This document shows positions 46,612 through 55,747 of a stretch of DNA of 64,000 nt, in pieces; the first letter of the stretch is position 1, and every line of letters starts with the position of its first letter. The notes beneath the pieces were generated by a model. The model saw only the letters and a program-made list of their open reading frames with translations. It searched no databases and was not told the origin of the DNA. Source of the stretch: Lysinibacillus fusiformis (GTDB taxonomy: Bacteria; Bacillota; Bacilli; Bacillales_A; Planococcaceae). The stretch spans positions 620,001-684,000 of the forward strand of contig NZ_PDFK01000003.1 in assembly GCF_002845985.1 (NCBI RefSeq). The letters run 5' to 3'. The position numbers were made by a program, and so were the translations under genes.

Positions 46612-47480
46612 CCTACATCACCCTGCTTTCGAAATTGCATTTTTCTACGATATTTACTAATTTGACCTGCAGGACTAATAAAATACGATATAAAGAATAT
46701 TCCTGCTGCTACTAAGACGATAATCGGACCAGTCGATAACCCTGTTCGAATCGCACTAATAAAAGTTCCTGTTATGCCCGCAATTCCTCCAATCGCGGCA
46801 CTCAAAATAAGCATCGTGCTTAATTTTTGTGTCCATAGCTTGGCACTTGCAGCAGGAATAATTAATAAAGCAGACATTAATATGACGCCGACAGCTTGTA
46901 TACCTGTGACAATTGTCATCACAATTAAAACTGTTAAGGTTGCCTTTAAAGCCTCAATCGGTAAGCCAATCCCTTTTGCATATACAGGATCAAAGATGAG
47001 TAGCTTCCATTCCTTATAGAGTAAGAGGCTAACCATTATAATAATGGTTGCACTAATAAACAGCCACATTAAATCCGCTTTGGTCATCGTCGCTGCCTTG
47101 CCAAAAATAAAATTATTCAGACCGCTTTGATTACCAAGTGGACTACGGTTGACAACTGTTAAAAATACTACACCAACACCAAAAAATACAGTGAGGACTA
47201 AACCAATGGCAGCGTCAGCCTTCATTTTTGAAAACGATACAATCCATTGTATACAATACACAGATAATGCAGATGTGATGCCCGCTCCTAGCATTAAAAC
47301 CGGCAATTCCTTTTGACCTGTTAGCAGGAATGCGAGCGCAATACCTGGTAATGCTGCATGTGCCGCAGCGTCACCAACTAAGCTTTGTTTTTGCAAGAAG
47401 GAGAAGGTGCCTGTTATACCAGCTGCAATGCCCAATAGCATTGTTCCACTAAGTACCCACAATAAATTACCACTTAACAT
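46608..47480 (-). CDS. mntC: Manganese/zinc-type ABC transporter permease MntC
   Basis: 290 residues, about eight membrane segments, ABC-3 family (GTFSFLQKQSLVGDAAAHAALPG). Paralogue of the next gene. It starts eleven bases after the ATPase gene and overlaps mntD. Confidence 0.88.
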   Translation of the reverse strand: MLSGNLLWVLSGTMLLGIAAGITGTFSFLQKQSLVGDAAAHAALPGIALAFLLTGQKELPVLMLGAGITSALSVYCIQWIVSFSKMKADAAIGLVLTVFFGVGVVFLTVVNRSPLGNQSGLNNFIFGKAATMTKADLMWLFISATIIIMVSLLLYKEWKLLIFDPVYAKGIGLPIEALKATLTVLIVMTIVTGIQAVGVILMSALLIIPAASAKLWTQKLSTMLILSAAIGGIAGITGTFISAIRTGLSTGPIIVLVAAGIFFISYFISPAGQISKYRRKMQFRKQGDVG

Positions 47481-47491
47481 TGTGTCCCTCC

Positions 47492-48220
47492 TTACGCATG
47501 CTGCATCATGAATAGTTTACCACCATACGTTTTTTGTAATTGTTCTGGTGTAAAAACATCTTCTGTTGCACCTGATGCTAAAATCGTTTTGTTTAATAGA
47601 ATCGTATAATCAAAGTATTCTTTGACGGTTTGAAGATCATGATGGACGACAAAAATACTTTTTCCCTGTGCCTTTAAATCTTTTAAAATATCAATAATGG
47701 TTTTTTCAGTCGCAGCATCTACACCTGCAAATGGTTCATCTAAAAAATAAATATCTGCATTTTGAGCAAGTGCTCTAGCTAGGAATACACGCTGCTGCTG
47801 ACCTCCTGACAATTGTCCGATGGAGCGCTCTGCAAAGTCCAGCATCCCAACGCTTGCTAACGCTTGTCGCGCAACAATTTTATCTTGCTTGGATGGTCTT
47901 TTAAATAAACCCGTATGGCCATAACGTCCCATGAGCACTACATCCAGCGCATTTGTAGGAAAATCCCAATCCACAGCATTACGCTGAGGGACATAGCCAA
48001 CAACTAAACTTTTCGGCTCAAACACCTTCCCTAAAATTTCAACCTTTCCTACTTTATTAGGAAGTTGATTTAAAATGGCCTTTAAAAAGGTTGATTTCCC
48101 TGCACCATTCGGACCAATAATGGCCGCTAGATGACCTTTAGGTACCGTCACACAGGCATTCTCTAATACTGTTTTTTTATCATATGCTACTGATAGATTT
48201 TCTACTGTTAATGCATCCAT
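47492..48220 (-). CDS. mntB: Manganese/zinc-type ABC transporter ATPase MntB
   Basis: 242 residues from ATG 48220, where AGGTG lies at the proper distance; a GTG three codons earlier coincides with this site. Walker A GPNGAGKST, signature LSGGQQQR, Walker B IYFLDEPF and a switch His in VVHHD are all intact. It drives metal uptake through MntCD. Confidence 0.92.
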   Translation of the reverse strand: MDALTVENLSVAYDKKTVLENACVTVPKGHLAAIIGPNGAGKSTFLKAILNQLPNKVGKVEILGKVFEPKSLVVGYVPQRNAVDWDFPTNALDVVLMGRYGHTGLFKRPSKQDKIVARQALASVGMLDFAERSIGQLSGGQQQRVFLARALAQNADIYFLDEPFAGVDAATEKTIIDILKDLKAQGKSIFVVHHDLQTVKEYFDYTILLNKTILASGATEDVFTPEQLQKTYGGKLFMMQHA

Positions 48221-48229
48221 ACCATTCAC

Positions 48230-49144
48230 CTACTTTAATGCATCGACGATTGTGTCGATGTTATGTTGATACATACCAATATATGTACCTTCCGTTGTTC
48301 CTTCAGCACCCATGGCATCTGAGAATAATTCCCCACCGATGACAATGTCGTGACCTTTTTCTTTAGCCCCTTCAATAACAGCCTTCATCGCTTTATCGGA
48401 TACACTCGATTCTATAAAGAGAGCTTTAATCTTATTTTCTACTAAAAAATCAACCATTTCCTGAACATCCTTAACACCATACTCTGAATCTGTACTAAGC
48501 CCTTGTAAACCACGTACTTCAAACCCTTGGCTTCTACCAAAATAATTGAACGCATCATGAGCAGTTACTAAGATTCGTTGCTGTTGTGGTATTTCGTTCA
48601 CACGGTTTTGAGCATAGCTTTGTAAATCATCCAGCTTCTTTAGATAAGATGCTTCATTCGTTTGAAAATCATCTTTAAATTCAGGGTATTCTTCCTGAAG
48701 TTGTGTACTGATTGCTTTGACAACGCCTTTCCATAGCTCAATATCAAACCATATATGCGGATCATGTAGCATCGAATCATCGTCACTTGCAAGGAGCTGC
48801 TTTTCATCTAATGTCTCGCCCACTGCTAAAACCGTTTTGTCCTTCGCCATTTGTTCAAAAATATCGAGCATTTGGCCTTCTAAATGTAAGCCATTGTAAA
48901 AAATGACTTCTGCTTTATCCAATTTCGATAAATCACTTTGTGTCGCCTTGTATAAATGGGGATCTACCCCTGGGCCCATCAATGCTGATACTTGTAAATG
49001 ATCGCCACTAATTTCTTTGATTGCATCGGCTATTTGTCCAGTTGTTGCGACAACAATGCCTTCTTTCTTTCCCTCTGTTTCAGTTGAACAACCGAATAAT
49101 AGAAGGGAGAGTGATAGTACCATTACACCTAACCATTGTTTCAT
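48230..49144 (-). CDS. mntA: Metal-binding lipoprotein MntA (cluster A-I)
   Basis: 304 residues. A lipoprotein signal ends LLFGC (lipid Cys19). Likely metal ligands: His in GVDPHLY, His in HDPHIWFD, Glu in LFIESSVS and a late Asp near DAMGAEG. This set is typical of PsaA/MntA manganese binders and also fits zinc. First gene of the mnt operon. I saw no clear MntR box upstream. Confidence 0.9.
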   Translation of the reverse strand: MKQWLGVMVLSLSLLLFGCSTETEGKKEGIVVATTGQIADAIKEISGDHLQVSALMGPGVDPHLYKATQSDLSKLDKAEVIFYNGLHLEGQMLDIFEQMAKDKTVLAVGETLDEKQLLASDDDSMLHDPHIWFDIELWKGVVKAISTQLQEEYPEFKDDFQTNEASYLKKLDDLQSYAQNRVNEIPQQQRILVTAHDAFNYFGRSQGFEVRGLQGLSTDSEYGVKDVQEMVDFLVENKIKALFIESSVSDKAMKAVIEGAKEKGHDIVIGGELFSDAMGAEGTTEGTYIGMYQHNIDTIVDALK

Positions 49145-49298
49145 TTTTTTACCTCATCTTTCTCTTTTTTAGTGATTGCTTGAAAAATAGCTAATATGTA
49201 CGAAGTAGTGAGTTAGCGGACAAGCCATACCTTTCCTGTCATGCCCGCCTTTTAGCAACTGCTGTCGTTCACATCACCGATTTTTCTCATACAATCGC

Positions 49299-49460
49299 TT
49301 AATTTATATTCATTTTCCTAATAAGCTGGCGCCAGCTCATCCAGAAAAGTATTAACACTATGCCTGCCCCTACAGAATCTGTGAGTTTCCATAGTATTGC
49401 CAGAAGGATTAAAATGACCATTGGAAAAATTGTCAGTTTGATATCACCTAAATCTTTCAT
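49299..49460 (-). CDS. Small membrane protein, hypothetical
   Basis: 53 residues from ATG 49460 (a longer frame to 49535 lacks a ribosome site). Two hydrophobic stretches, FPMVILILLAILWKL and AGIVLILFWMSW, suggest one or two membrane passes. An AAGAAGAG stretch upstream is a modest ribosome site. No family recognised. Confidence 0.45.
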   Translation of the reverse strand: MKDLGDIKLTIFPMVILILLAILWKLTDSVGAGIVLILFWMSWRQLIRKMNIN

Positions 49461-49599
49461 ACACGCACTCTTCTTTCTCTGCAGATATTTTGTTTCCCTT
49501 AGGAAAAATATATGCTTAAAACAAAAATAATTCAACCTTTTTATGAAAATTTCTTTTGAAAAAATTTTTTCATTAAGAAAATATAATTTCGCCCAAACA

Positions 49600-49634
49600 A
49601 AAAAATCTCTAATTATTTCATTAGAGATTTTTTA
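49600..49634. terminator. Terminator of the TetR gene
   Basis: A perfect 14-base stem AAAAAATCTCTAAT with a six-base loop and poly-A/poly-T flanks. It lies 30 bases past the TetR stop. Confidence 0.88.
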
Positions 49635-49664
49635 TAAAAATGCAAAATATATTATACAAACCTT

Positions 49665-50297
49665 TCACTCTTCTTTTTCCAGTGGCTTCCCTATAAATTC
49701 AAATGCATAAATATGAGTTTTAGTTAGTTCGATAATATCCTTAATTAAAGCGTCTTCCGATTTTTCATAACCACTTGCAATCCATTGCATCATCAATCCA
49801 TAAAAACCGTATGAAGTATAATGCTTGAACATGTCCATATTGACTGGCTGCTGATTGATCGTTTCAAATTTAAATTGCTCTTGATATATTTTTGTAATGG
49901 TTAGGGGCATACGTGTATGCAATCCAGGAATTGTATCTTCAACATTCAGCAGCTCGAAAAATAGTCGATGCTTGTAAATATAATGAATAATATTAAAGGA
50001 CGGTGCTTTCAATTTCGTCGTATACACCTTTTCCCCATATAAATAAGGTTCACCTACTGCGACTTCCAGACCATTCAACATCTGTTCGAGCAAATTTTCC
50101 GCTAACTCAAATTTATCTTGAAAATGCACATAAAAAGTACTACGGTTATAGCCAGCTCGTTCCACAATATCCTTCACTGTCAAGGCTTGAAACCCATGCT
50201 TTTTAATTAATTCGACAAACGCCTCATAAAAATGACGACGGGTTCTTTCCTGTCTTTGTGTCCATTTTGGCAATTTTACTTCCTCCCTTTTAGACAT
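49665..50297 (-). CDS. TetR/AcrR-family regulator
   Basis: 210 residues from ATG 50297 (a TTG three codons earlier is an alternative; neither has a strong ribosome site). The helix-turn-helix is LTVKDIVERAGYNRSTFYVHF. The C-terminal ligand domain is TetR_C-like. Three TGTCTA/TAGACA half-sites lie at and just before the start, so it is probably autoregulated. The divergent SDR gene at 50436 is the obvious further target. Confidence 0.88.
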   Translation of the reverse strand: MSKREEVKLPKWTQRQERTRRHFYEAFVELIKKHGFQALTVKDIVERAGYNRSTFYVHFQDKFELAENLLEQMLNGLEVAVGEPYLYGEKVYTTKLKAPSFNIIHYIYKHRLFFELLNVEDTIPGLHTRMPLTITKIYQEQFKFETINQQPVNMDMFKHYTSYGFYGLMMQWIASGYEKSEDALIKDIIELTKTHIYAFEFIGKPLEKEE

Positions 50298-50326
50298 TTC
50301 GGGCAAATATGTCTACTAGTTAGACA
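50291..50326. promoter_or_regulatory. Palindromic TetR operator
   Basis: TGTCTA-N5-TAGACA at 50310-50326, plus another TAGACA at 50291-50296 that makes a second, wider dyad with the central TGTCTA. It overlaps the start region of the TetR gene. Confidence 0.55.
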
Positions 50327-50435
50327 CTTGCTACGACATTAATGATTGTTTCCAATTTCAAGCGTTTTACAATAAAAGTACACCGTCATTTACGCAGTGT
50401 GCAAGAAAAAATTATAATTTAAGGGAGTGTCATAT

Positions 50436-51173
50436 ATGGGGAAATTACAAGATAAAGTCGCAATCATTACAGGTGGTGCTTCTGGTATTGGTGCCGCAAC
50501 CGCTCAATTATTTGTAGCAGAAGGCGCAAAAGTAGTACTTGTGGACTTAAACGAGGAAAAAGGCCAAGCCTTTGCTGCCGAATTACAGGCAGCTGGTGCA
50601 AAGGCTATATTTATCAAAGCAAATGTAACAGACGAAAATGAAGTAGCAGCTATTTATCAAACAACAATTGAGACATTTGGCAAAATCGATGTCCTTTTTA
50701 ATAATGCTGGAATTGGTCGTGTCACACCAACTGAGGAGCTTCCTTATGCGGAATGGCGTCAAACTGTCAATGTAGATTTAGATGGTGTATTTTTAATGGC
50801 GCAGGCTGCCATTAAAGAAATGCTGAAAGTGAATAGCGGTACAATCGTTAATACGGCTTCGATGTATGGTTGGGTTGGCTCACCAGGATCAGCCGCCTAT
50901 AATGCAGCAAAAGGGGGCGTTATTAATTTAACGCGTTCATTAGCATTGGAGTTTGCTACTCGTGGTATTCGTGTCAATGCCCTATGCCCGGGTTTTATTG
51001 ATACACCGATTATTCCAGAAGAAAGCAAAGAGCCACTACGTCAAGTAACACCTATGCAACGCTTAGGACAACCAGAAGAAATGGCAAAAGCTGTTTTATT
51101 CATGGCTTGTGATGATTCAACCTTTATGACAGGTAACACATTAACTGTAGATGGTGGCTACACAGCCCAATAA
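50436..51173 (+). CDS. Short-chain dehydrogenase/reductase
   Basis: 245 residues from ATG 50436, with AAGGGAG eight bases upstream. Classical SDR: cofactor motif TGGASGIG, NNAG, the catalytic Ser in NTASMYG, YNAAK with Tyr/Lys, and PGFIDTP. The acidic residue after the second strand (VVLVDLNEE) favours NAD over NADP. Substrate unknown; possibly induced through the divergent TetR regulator. Confidence 0.93.
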   Translation: MGKLQDKVAIITGGASGIGAATAQLFVAEGAKVVLVDLNEEKGQAFAAELQAAGAKAIFIKANVTDENEVAAIYQTTIETFGKIDVLFNNAGIGRVTPTEELPYAEWRQTVNVDLDGVFLMAQAAIKEMLKVNSGTIVNTASMYGWVGSPGSAAYNAAKGGVINLTRSLALEFATRGIRVNALCPGFIDTPIIPEESKEPLRQVTPMQRLGQPEEMAKAVLFMACDDSTFMTGNTLTVDGGYTAQ

Positions 51174-51183
51174 TTACATCGTA

Positions 51184-51221
51184 AATAATCGCTTCCCCAC
51201 AAGGGACAGCGATTATTTTTT
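51184..51221 (+). terminator. Terminator of the SDR gene
   Basis: A perfect ten-base stem AATAATCGCT/AGCGATTATT followed by six T. Confidence 0.85.
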
Positions 51222-51299
51222 GTGCTAGAAAAATTTGCAGTTTTTATCCATTTCCTGCAAACTATTACTAAAGCGAGCAAGAAAGGATGAAAACGACGA

Positions 51300-52328
51300 A
51301 TGAAAAAATTAGTATGTACCTTATTATTTTCCATTCTGATTGTAGCCAGTGCAGGCAATGTACAAGCTTCTGGCTTTCGAGATGTATCAGAGGATCATTA
51401 TGCCTATGAAGCGATTGTATGGGCAGAAGAGTATGATATTGTCAACGGCTTTACAGATGGTACATTTAAACCAAATGCCACGATTACTGAACAGCAGTTG
51501 GCCAAATTGCTAGCTAATTTTTATGAGCTTGAATCACCCATCGATGAGTTAAAGAAACAGACCCCTACGGCAAACTGGTCGGATGAATTTTATAACCAAC
51601 TCGCTAGCTATGGTGTACCTTTAAATGGTTATTTTGATAACCGAATTCGAGCGGCTACTGTGAAGCGCGGTGTCGTGGCACAAGCAATTGCTCATTTAGC
51701 TAGCGGGAAGAAAGGGTTAGATCAATCTATTCAATTTTTACTTGATACCTATATTTCTTCAGGGCAAAATCCACAGTATGAAGATCGAAATTTACAGAAG
51801 TTTTATGGCGTAATGAACAATATGACACGTGCACAAGTTGTCACGATGCTCTATCGTATGGATGAACGAAATTTTTATGAAATTTCAGCGGACGCACAGT
51901 CCATTCATGATAATGCCAACAATGTATCTTTAAGTACAAGAGCGAAAAATGCTCAAAACCAGCTCGATAAATCATTACAGCAAAATACCCCTAGTAAGAG
52001 TGCCTGGGAAGGCGTTTATACGTATTATTATAAATGGGGAAAAGGAACAAATGATTTTAACCGCCGCGATGCCATCATTTCCAATGCCACAAACAACAGC
52101 TTTTCTCTTGCTTTAACAGCGAATGATGGCACTGCTTCAGGTAGTGTCAATGGTACCGCCACGATCACAAGCAGTACGAAAGCCATCATGAATAAATCCT
52201 CTAATGGCAATCGTTGTGTCGTCGAGGTAGAGCGTTTATCTAATAACGCCCTGAAAGTGTCCGAGATTGATTGCCGTGCAGAGCGTAATGAAAGCACTAA
52301 TTTCTCTGGTACATTAAAGAAGCAATAG
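51300..52328 (+). CDS. Secreted SLH-domain protein
   Basis: 342 residues with a signal peptide (cleavage near VQASG). Residues about 25-75 are a canonical S-layer homology repeat (FRDVSEDHYAYEAI, GFTDGTFKPNATITEQQLAKLL). Two degenerate repeats follow to about 195 (MTRAQVVTMLYRM at the end of the last). The C-terminal 110 residues form an unassigned, Thr/Ser/Asn-rich beta domain with two Cys that could pair. The SLH part should bind pyruvylated cell-wall polymer. Monocistronic. Confidence 0.88.
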   Translation: MKKLVCTLLFSILIVASAGNVQASGFRDVSEDHYAYEAIVWAEEYDIVNGFTDGTFKPNATITEQQLAKLLANFYELESPIDELKKQTPTANWSDEFYNQLASYGVPLNGYFDNRIRAATVKRGVVAQAIAHLASGKKGLDQSIQFLLDTYISSGQNPQYEDRNLQKFYGVMNNMTRAQVVTMLYRMDERNFYEISADAQSIHDNANNVSLSTRAKNAQNQLDKSLQQNTPSKSAWEGVYTYYYKWGKGTNDFNRRDAIISNATNNSFSLALTANDGTASGSVNGTATITSSTKAIMNKSSNGNRCVVEVERLSNNALKVSEIDCRAERNESTNFSGTLKKQ

Positions 52329-52336
52329 CTTGCAAC

Positions 52337-52364
52337 AGAGTCTGATTCATTCAGGCTCTTTTTT
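52337..52364 (+). terminator. Terminator of the SLH gene
   Basis: AGAGTCTGA/TCAGGCTCT with one G-U type mismatch, then six T; it overlaps the last codons of the convergent LysR gene. Confidence 0.7.
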
Positions 52365-53250
52365 CATTGCCAAATGCTTCATAGCAAAGCTTGGCTATAG
52401 CAATAAAATCCTGTAAATAGGCATGCATATGCTTATCTTTATGCCATGCAATATCTGTATAAATGGGCGCTAGGTCGATTGAGGACGGTAGCTCCACTAA
52501 ATTTCCACTTTTCAACTCTTTTTCTACAACCATTTTAGGCAAAAACGTGATACCTAAGCCTGCCATCACACATTGCTTTATCGCCTCAATACTGGCAAAC
52601 TCAATCATTTGTGAAGGCAAGACACCTTCTTGCTGTAGCTGTGCTTCTAAATGGTTCCGATAGGAGCAACCCGTTTCTGTTAACAGCATAGTTTCAATTG
52701 ATAGTTGTTGAGCAGATAAAGGCTGCCTGATTTCTTTAGAGGCACTGACAAAAACAAGCTGTTCTTGAATCAATCGTTCTCGCTGTAGCATGGCGGTTTC
52801 CTGATATGTATCTGTTATAAATGCAACGTCGAGTTTGCCTTCTTGTAATAATTCCTTCGCAATGTCTGTCGTATGCACTGGCTTAAAAATGATTTTCACA
52901 TGCGGGTGCGCCTGTTGAAATTGTTGTAAAATAGTTGGCAGTCGATAGACACATTGGCTCTCCTGTGCCCCCACTTTTAAGACAACTTGCGCCTGTTCGT
53001 TGGACATCGCTTTTTTCATATCATGATCTAGCTCTAGCATTTTTTTTGCATACTGTTGGAGATGTTTCCCCTCCTCTGTCAGGACAATGCGTTTTCCTAG
53101 CCGCTCAAAAAGAATAACACCCAATTCTTGTTCTAATGTTTTAATTTGGGCTGTAATACTGGACTGGGCATAGTCGAGACGCTGTGCTGTCTGGGTAAAG
53201 CTTAATGTTTCAGATGCCGTTAAAAACGTTTGGAGCTGCTTCATATCCAT
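52351..53250 (-). CDS. LysR-family transcriptional regulator
   Basis: 299 residues. The N-terminal winged helix (FTQTAQRLDYAQSSITAQIKTLEQELG, LFERLGKRIVLTEEG) is followed by a type-2 periplasmic-like effector domain. No adjacent divergent gene remains in the 486-base upstream region, so its target is unclear. Confidence 0.92.
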   Translation of the reverse strand: MDMKQLQTFLTASETLSFTQTAQRLDYAQSSITAQIKTLEQELGVILFERLGKRIVLTEEGKHLQQYAKKMLELDHDMKKAMSNEQAQVVLKVGAQESQCVYRLPTILQQFQQAHPHVKIIFKPVHTTDIAKELLQEGKLDVAFITDTYQETAMLQRERLIQEQLVFVSASKEIRQPLSAQQLSIETMLLTETGCSYRNHLEAQLQQEGVLPSQMIEFASIEAIKQCVMAGLGITFLPKMVVEKELKSGNLVELPSSIDLAPIYTDIAWHKDKHMHAYLQDFIAIAKLCYEAFGNEKRA

Positions 53251-53736
53251 TCACTTAATCCCCTTCATTCGAATTTTCCGATAGATTTTACCGAAACATT
53301 CATAAAAATCGATAGTAAAATCCAGTTTACACTAGTTAGTAGTTGAAAGAAAGAAGTTGCGTCTCATGATTCATCGTAAATTCTGGACAACAAAGCAATG
53401 TCGAATAATGAACAGATATCATGTTAGCAGGTGTATACCACACGACAATTTATATAGCCAAGGATTTACACATTGAACCTATCTATGATTTACGTCACGA
53501 CGTTATGACTTTCTGATGCTCGAGAGAATTTTAAAAAACATGGTAATCGATTTTGTCAAACCGAGCGACAACAAAAGAACCTTTAATCAAATAAAAAGAA
53601 ACGGATTTGGAAGCTACATATCGTCCAAATCCGTTTTTAAATCGCGGGAGAAAATTTTGTTCTATTCTTTATATGTCTTTAACATAAGAGCATAAATGAT
53701 CTTTTTTAGTAGCTAACATACATCAGAAACAAAATG
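53251..53736. other. 486-base region without a clear gene
   Basis: Contains a 31-codon open stretch (53421-53516) and an overlapping frame near 53368 that look like a frame-shifted remnant, plus a terminator at 53599-53638. Nothing else supported. Confidence 0.4.
53599..53638. terminator. Bidirectional terminator after the flavin reductase gene
   Basis: A perfect 13-base stem AAACGGATTTGGA with a twelve-base loop and T runs on both strands. Confidence 0.88.
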
Positions 53737-54276
53737 CTATTGTAATTCTTTTCGAAGACATTCAGCTGCAGACAACGCTGTTAAATCTTGAAGGATATCT
53801 CCTGGTTTGTTTCCTTCTCCTAAAATATACCCTTCAAAGGTTGTGCCAATAAAGTCAAAGATATGTTGAAACTGCTGAATCATTGGTAAACCTTTCATAT
53901 AAGGTTGATCTCCACCAACTGCAATTACATAGGCTTTTTTAGAAGACATCATTGCTTTGAAATTAGGATAATTTGGGTCTCTTAAAGTTTGTGACCACCG
54001 ATCAATAAAGTTTTTCATCGCCCCTGTCATGCTATACCAATAAATAGGGGTCGAAAAAACAAGAATATCATGCGGGAGTATACGATCTATGATGGCGTTA
54101 TAATCATCGTTTACTTCGGAAAATCCCCCCTCTTCATGTCGCTTATCTATTATTGGTTGAATGACATAATCCTTTAGATAAACTTCTTCAACATTTAAGC
54201 CTTGCGTGATTAATTTTGTCAGTGTCTCTACATTCCCATTCGGACGATTTCCACCGTAAATAACTGCTATTGACAT
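53737..54276 (-). CDS. NAD(P)H-dependent FMN reductase/flavodoxin-like protein
   Basis: 179 residues with the flavodoxin-like fold: the FMN phosphate loop GGNRPNGNVETL, FSTPIYWYSMTGAMKNFIDR and VGGDQPYMKG. Such enzymes reduce quinones, azo compounds or iron. It stands near a nitroreductase and the ohr genes, forming a small redox neighbourhood. Confidence 0.9.
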   Translation of the reverse strand: MSIAVIYGGNRPNGNVETLTKLITQGLNVEEVYLKDYVIQPIIDKRHEEGGFSEVNDDYNAIIDRILPHDILVFSTPIYWYSMTGAMKNFIDRWSQTLRDPNYPNFKAMMSSKKAYVIAVGGDQPYMKGLPMIQQFQHIFDFIGTTFEGYILGEGNKPGDILQDLTALSAAECLRKELQ

Positions 54277-54412
54277 ATTGATTATCCCCTCTTCCTTAAA
54301 ATTCCCTACTATTGTTTCCGAATGCTTATATCTTATTATGATTTTACAAATCGATAAAGATGATTATTTCGATAAAATAGATCGAAAAAATTGATTATAA
54401 AGAGGTTGCTAA

Positions 54413-54520
54413 ATGGAAAAGAAACAAGTATTACTTTCAAGCACGCTAAAAGGAGAGCTTTCACCCTCCCCTTTTAAAGTCAAATCATATTATGAAGCCT
54501 TTGTTTTGGCTATTTTTTAA
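54413..54520 (+). CDS. Possible 35-residue peptide gene
   Basis: ATG 54413 is preceded by AGAGGTTG, and the frame (MEKKQVLLSSTLKG...) ends at TAA 54520. An AAAAGG...CCTTTT hairpin lies inside it. No homologue recognised; may be a chance frame. Confidence 0.25.
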   Translation: MEKKQVLLSSTLKGELSPSPFKVKSYYEAFVLAIF

Positions 54521-54539
54521 TGTGAGTCGTTCTCTAACA

Positions 54540-55166
54540 TTATTTATTGAACCTTACAATGTGATCAATTGAAAGACGTGAAGAGCCATAAGCTGGTGCA
54601 GCTGCTTCACCAATTGCTAATAATAGTATAGGTACTTCATTCGCAGGTAATTCCATGTACTCAGCAAATTTAGCTTTATCAAACCCACCCATTGGAACTG
54701 TATCATAACCCATTTCTTTCGCTAATAGCATTATTTGCATAGAAACTAAGCCAGCATCAAAGTGTACGATATTTTCTAATGTTTTTGTCGAAGCTGAGCC
54801 ATACATTGTTAATGCGTCTTGAGCAAGCTTATTGGCAATTTCTTCTGGCATATAGCCTAATTCCACATTTTTTGCATAGATCTCCTTTGCATTTAAATAC
54901 ATTTCAGTATCACCAATGACAGCAATAATGGCAGAGGCTGTTTCGATTTGCTCTTGATTAAACGAAAAGAAATTAATATTCTTTTGAATTTCCCTATCAT
55001 CAATGACAATAAATCGCCATGGTTGCATGTTACTTGAAGAAGGCGCTGAAGTAGCATCTTGCAACAGCTGCACTATTGTTTCACGAGAAATTTTAATATT
55101 AGCATTGTATTTACGAACTGATTTTCGCTCCTGCATAATTTGTTTTAATGGTGTAGTTGATAACAT
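54540..55166 (-). CDS. Nitroreductase-family protein
   Basis: 208 residues, FMN-dependent nitroreductase fold: RKSVRKYNANIKIS, SAPSSSNMQPWRFIVI and GYDTVPMGGFD. Likely reduces nitro or quinone compounds with NAD(P)H. It starts 26 bases downstream of the ohrA stop on the same strand and may share its transcript. Confidence 0.92.
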   Translation of the reverse strand: MLSTTPLKQIMQERKSVRKYNANIKISRETIVQLLQDATSAPSSSNMQPWRFIVIDDREIQKNINFFSFNQEQIETASAIIAVIGDTEMYLNAKEIYAKNVELGYMPEEIANKLAQDALTMYGSASTKTLENIVHFDAGLVSMQIMLLAKEMGYDTVPMGGFDKAKFAEYMELPANEVPILLLAIGEAAAPAYGSSRLSIDHIVRFNK

Positions 55167-55192
55167 GTCATTTCCCTCTTTTTCAAAAAAAT

Positions 55193-55597
55193 TTAAACTG
55201 CTTTAATTATTACATTGATATTTCCCATTGTTGCCTTTGAATATGGGCACACTGTATGTGTTAACTCTAATAATTCCTGTGCTTCTTCCAATGCTAATCC
55301 TTCAATATGTCCTTCGATGTCAACAGCAAGCACATAGTCAAAAGTAGCTTGTTCCATTAATTTGACTGTTACTTTAATTGTTGATGCGTTGTTTAGTTTT
55401 TTTTGGCGTTTAATTAAATCTAATGCACTATTAAAGCAGGCACTATAACCTGCCGCAAATAATTGCTCTGGATTTGTCACATTAGCTAATTTTGAGCCTG
55501 GTGGTGCAATTTTTAAAGAGAGTGATTGATCCTTTGCATATGATGTGCCATTACGCCCACCATCATTAATCATTGTAGTTGAGTATAATTCTTTCAT
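55193..55597 (-). CDS. ohrA: Organic hydroperoxide resistance protein (OsmC/Ohr)
   Basis: 134 residues from ATG 55597. The two redox Cys are in AGYSACFNSAL and HTVCPYSKA. It reduces organic hydroperoxides, usually with lipoyl-type thiols. It is divergent from an OhrR-type regulator, with two identical palindromic sites between them. Confidence 0.92.
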   Translation of the reverse strand: MKELYSTTMINDGGRNGTSYAKDQSLSLKIAPPGSKLANVTNPEQLFAAGYSACFNSALDLIKRQKKLNNASTIKVTVKLMEQATFDYVLAVDIEGHIEGLALEEAQELLELTHTVCPYSKATMGNINVIIKAV

Positions 55598-55630
55598 AAC
55601 CGAAAACCCCATATCTATATTAGTATTTCA

Positions 55631-55679
55631 AATTGTACACAATTTAATTTTTACAAATCGAATTGTACACAATTTAATT
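55631..55679. promoter_or_regulatory. Two OhrR-type operators
   Basis: The 19-base sequence AATTGTACACAATTTAATT occurs twice, at 55631-55649 and 55661-55679, exactly 30 bases apart. The TTGTACACAA core matches the known OhrR operator style of B. subtilis. Confidence 0.75.
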
Positions 55680-55747
55680 ACGTTTGACAAGTAGGAACTT
55701 TATTTTTAATATAAATGTAATGAGAAGAACTTTAAGAGGGGATTTTT

